In this document: positions 61,556-64,000 of the stretch, piece after piece
How the letters are laid out: each line of letters begins with the position of its first letter
How positions within the stretch are numbered: position 1 is the first letter of the stretch
Assembly: GCA_045222555.1 (NCBI GenBank)
Contig: JBGUYY010000072.1
Location: forward strand, 1-64,000
DNA from: UBA1756 sp045222555
Lineage (GTDB): Bacteria > Bacteroidota > Bacteroidia > Bacteroidales > WCHB1-69
DNA length: 64,000 bases
Reading direction: 5' to 3'
Program-made: the position numbers and the translations under genes
Notes under the pieces: model-generated
The model's input: the letters and a program-made list of their open reading frames with translations, nothing else
Databases searched by the model: none
What the model was told of the DNA's origin: nothing

Positions 61556-63529
61556 TTAAATGTCAATATTGGCGTAGCGGGCGTTTTTCTCGATGAATTC
61601 GCGGCGCGGCGGCACTTCATCGCCCATCAGCATGGAGAAGATGTAGTCGGCCTCCATGGCGTTTTCGATGGTGACCTGGCGGAGCGTACGGTGGGCTGGA
61701 TCCATGGTGGTGGACCACAACTGCTCTTCGTTCATTTCACCCAAACCTTTGTAACGCTGCACGTTGATTTTGGCATCACTATTGCCACCATTAAACTCAG
61801 CAATGATGGCGTCGCGCTCCTCGTCGGTCCATGCATAACGCTCTTTGGCGCCGCGTTTCACGAGGTAAAGGGGCGGCATGGCGATGTACACATGTCCGCG
61901 TTCGATGAGCTCGCGCATGTGGCGGAAGAAGAAGGTAAGGATCAAAGTGGCAATGTGGCTTCCGTCCACATCGGCATCGGTCATGATGATAACCTTGTGG
62001 TAGCGGAGTTTTTCCATGTTCAGCGCCTTGTGGTCCTCGTCGGTGCCGATGGATACGCCAAGGGCGGTGTAGATATTTTGGATTTCCTTGCTGTCTAAGG
62101 CTTTGTGCTGCGGGGCTTTTTCCACATTCAGAATCTTGCCTCGCAGGGGCAGGATGGCTTGGAAGTGGGAGTCACGTCCCTGCTTGGCCGTACCACCTGC
62201 AGAGTCACCCTCCACGAGGTAGAGCTCGCACTCTTCGGCCACCTTCGACGAGCAGTCCGACAATTTGCCGGGGAGACCGCCGCCGCTGAAGGCCGACTTG
62301 CGCTGCACGAGTTCGCGGGCACGACGGGCCGCATGGCGTGCCGTGGCCGCCAAAATGACCTTGTCCACAATCTCTTTCGCATCTTTCGGGTGCTCTTCCA
62401 GGTAGAAATTCAACATTTCACCCACCATCGAACTCACAATGCCATCCACCTCGCTGTTGCCCAACTTGGTCTTGGTCTGTCCCTCAAACTGCGGCTCTGC
62501 CACTTTCACCGAGATGATGGCGGTGAGACCTTCACGGAAGTCGTCGCCTGAAATTTCGATTTTCTGCTTCTCTACCTTCTCCAACATCTTGTTATTCACC
62601 GCGTAACGCTTCAGTGTGGTGGTGAGGGCACGGCGGAAACCAGTGAGGTGCGTACCGCCTTCAATGGTGTTGATGTTGTTGACGTAGGAATGGATGTTTT
62701 CTGAAAAACCGTCGTTGTACTGCATGACCACCTCGATCGGCACGCCGTTTTTCTCGCCCTCAATGTAGATGGGCGATTCCATGATCTTGGTACGGCCGCT
62801 GTCCAAAAAGCGGATGAAGTCCTTCAAACCCTCTTCAGAATAGAAGGTTTCGTGTTTGAACTCGCCGTTGTCCTCCTTCTCGCGCTCATCGGTCAGGGTG
62901 ATGGTGATGCGCTTGTTGAGGAAGGCCAGCTCTTTCAAACGGGCGGCGAGGATGTCGTATTTGTATTCCGTGACGTTGAAAATCGTCTCGTCAGGGGTGA
63001 ACGTAATGCGGGTGCCGCGGTAGTCGGTGTCCTCCACCTCCTTCACGGAGTAAAGAGGCTTGCCGTAGGCATACTCCTGCACGAAATGACGGCCGTTGCG
63101 ATAGACATCGGCGCGGAGGTGCTTCGACAATGCATTGACGCACGACACACCCACACCGTGCAGACCGCCGGAAACCTTGTAGGAGTCTTTGTTGAACTTT
63201 CCGCCGGCGTGCAGCACCGTCAGCACCACCTCCAAAGCGGAACGGTGCTCCTTCTCGTGCATGTCGGTGGGGATACCACGACCGTTGTCCAACACCGAAA
63301 TCGAGTTGTCAGCCAAGATGGTGACATCGATTTTGGTACAGTGACCGGCCAGGGCTTCGTCGATGGAATTGTCCACCACTTCATATACCAAATGGTGCAA
63401 ACCACGCTCTCCAACATCGCCAATGTACATGGCCGGACGCTTGCGTACAGCCTCCAACCCTTCCAACACTTGGATGTGGTCCGCATTGTAATCTTCAACC
63501 TGCATTTTTCTTTCTTCTAATTCGCTCAT
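61556..63529 (-). CDS. gyrB: DNA gyrase subunit B
   Basis: Type II topoisomerase subunit introducing negative supercoils with GyrA. The start at 63529 (MSELEERKMQ) gives 657 residues; the earlier frame start at 63559 lies before the expected transcript start and is rejected. Features: the GHKL ATPase (VVDNSIDEALAGHC, LDNGRGIPTDMHE, GLHGVGVSCVNAL), the transducer domain, the TOPRIM domain (YLVEGDSAGGTAKQGRD, IIMTDADVDGSH), and the C-terminal QRYKGLGEMNEEQLW. It has its own promoter and is first in a gyrB-ftsE-glycosyltransferase set. Confidence 0.96.
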   Translation of the reverse strand: MSELEERKMQVEDYNADHIQVLEGLEAVRKRPAMYIGDVGERGLHHLVYEVVDNSIDEALAGHCTKIDVTILADNSISVLDNGRGIPTDMHEKEHRSALEVVLTVLHAGGKFNKDSYKVSGGLHGVGVSCVNALSKHLRADVYRNGRHFVQEYAYGKPLYSVKEVEDTDYRGTRITFTPDETIFNVTEYKYDILAARLKELAFLNKRITITLTDEREKEDNGEFKHETFYSEEGLKDFIRFLDSGRTKIMESPIYIEGEKNGVPIEVVMQYNDGFSENIHSYVNNINTIEGGTHLTGFRRALTTTLKRYAVNNKMLEKVEKQKIEISGDDFREGLTAIISVKVAEPQFEGQTKTKLGNSEVDGIVSSMVGEMLNFYLEEHPKDAKEIVDKVILAATARHAARRARELVQRKSAFSGGGLPGKLSDCSSKVAEECELYLVEGDSAGGTAKQGRDSHFQAILPLRGKILNVEKAPQHKALDSKEIQNIYTALGVSIGTDEDHKALNMEKLRYHKVIIMTDADVDGSHIATLILTFFFRHMRELIERGHVYIAMPPLYLVKRGAKERYAWTDEERDAIIAEFNGGNSDAKINVQRYKGLGEMNEEQLWSTTMDPAHRTLRQVTIENAMEADYIFSMLMGDEVPPRREFIEKNARYANIDI

Positions 63530-63561
63530 ATTCAGTATTATAGATTTTTTATATAACACTG

Positions 63562-63569
63562 CAAAGGTA
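63562..63569 (-). promoter_or_regulatory. -7 element of the gyrB promoter
   Basis: Reads TACCTTTG on the minus strand, 32 bases before the chosen start. It abuts the terminator at 63571. Confidence 0.65.
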
Positions 63570-63570
63570 C

Positions 63571-63622
63571 AAAAAAAATCTCATTTTTTCGCCGGTTTCA
63601 GGCAAAAAAAATGAGATTTTTT
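63571..63622 (-). terminator. recQ terminator
   Basis: AATCTCATTTTTT and AAAAAAATGAGATT form a stem with a GC-containing loop, flanked by A and T runs; it separates recQ from gyrB. Confidence 0.8.
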
Positions 63623-63641
63623 AGCGGTAATTTTTAGGGTA

Positions 63642-64000
63642 TCAATTCCCTAAATCCGACATGAATTTGATCTTCATAATTCGGATCTCTTCCATCGAAT
63701 ATTCACCCTCTCCCAACTCCTCAAGTGCCTCATCCACAGAGTCGGATTCGGCGTTGGCGAAGTAGTCGAGAATCTCTTCCTGATGGTAGGGTTCGATGTA
63801 TTCGTTAATGTAATAGTCGATGTTGATTTTCGCACCCGATGCTACGATGCTCTCGATCTCCGACAGCAACTCGTCCATGTCCAATCCCTTGGCGATGGCG
63901 ATGTCCTCGAAGTTGATGCGTCGGTCGATGTTCTGGATGATATAGACCTTCAGGGCTGACTTGTTCACCACCGATTTCACCACAAAGTCCTGCGGGCGTT
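63642..64000 (-). CDS. recQ: ATP-dependent DNA helicase RecQ, C-terminal end
   Basis: The last 119 residues of a longer gene continuing past the right edge. The frame is open to the edge (RPQDFVVKSVVNKSALKVY...). The sequence IIQNIDRRINFEDIAIAKGLDMDELLSEIE is the C-terminal helix-turn-helix region of Bacteroidetes RecQ, and the tail GEYSMEEIRIMKIKFMSDLGN matches the usual end. The helicase and zinc-binding parts lie outside the window. This is distinct from the RecQ-UvrD fusion at the other end. Confidence 0.8.
   Translation of the reverse strand, partial: RPQDFVVKSVVNKSALKVYIIQNIDRRINFEDIAIAKGLDMDELLSEIESIVASGAKINIDYYINEYIEPYHQEEILDYFANAESDSVDEALEELGEGEYSMEEIRIMKIKFMSDLGN

Overview
The window looks like a chromosomal segment of a member of the Bacteroidetes, most likely the order Bacteroidales. 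Almost every confident transcription start region carries the Bacteroidetes -7 element TAnnTTTG, and Shine-Dalgarno sequences are rare. Many secreted proteins end in a type IX secretion (T9SS) sorting domain, and a PorZ-like T9SS component is encoded. The tmRNA tag, the DUF1573 proteins, the NADP-type GdhA and the ORF6N proteins also fit. Genus and species cannot be read from the sequence alone. The mix of IorAB, GdhA, peptidases and a B12 uptake locus suggests an anaerobic, amino-acid-using, probably host-associated organism (inference).

Layout. 1-3.6 kb: most of a RecQ-UvrD double helicase, open to the left edge. 3.7-15.8 kb: tRNA-Leu, alcohol and aldehyde dehydrogenases, free methionine sulfoxide reductase, a small lipoprotein, IorAB, ClpC, a secreted nuclease-like T9SS cargo, and an acyl carrier protein with an acyltransferase. 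16-25.5 kb: tRNA-Asn, M16 peptidase, tRNA-Phe and tRNA-Pro, gmk-nadD, a duplicated small gene pair, pepD, an FtsB-like protein with aroQ, and two DUF1573 proteins. 25.6-35.4 kb: tmRNA followed by a likely integrated island. It holds a truncated integrase, a complete type I restriction-modification system whose specificity gene lies in an invertible locus, its presumed recombinase, and an Mrr-like restriction enzyme. 35.5-39.9 kb: accessory genes and dense palindromic repeats. 40-46.5 kb (minus strand): a cobalamin-riboswitch locus with a BtuG-like lipoprotein, a T9SS-exported protein made of four tandem repeats, and a BtuB-like TonB receptor. 46.6-59.9 kb: gdhA, three large T9SS cargo proteins, rbfA, a LolC/E-type permease and porZ. 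59.8-64 kb (minus): recQ (partial), gyrB, ftsE and a glycosyltransferase.

The most interesting locus is hsdRMS at 26.9-34.5 kb. A silent, inverted second hsdS cassette faces the expressed one. Two nested pairs of perfect inverted repeats (20 and 31 bp) sit exactly at the starts of the two target-recognition domains, the frame is kept across both, and a tyrosine recombinase gene starts 45 bp past the outer repeat. Inversion at either or both pairs would give up to four HsdS proteins, hence four methylation patterns. Phase-variable hsdS loci are known in Bacteroides, Streptococcus and others, so the principle is not new, but this locus is unusually complete.

A second notable theme is B12 capture. 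The repeat protein at 42.3-45.0 kb is made of four copies of a module with a conserved WGYRF core, lies between btuG-like and btuB-like genes under a cobalamin riboswitch, and ends in a T9SS sorting signal. It is a good candidate for an undescribed surface corrinoid-handling protein. Third, a 28-bp palindrome (arms GTAGAGACG / CGTCTCTAC) occurs at six or more sites, twice inside the 5' leaders of duplicated genes.
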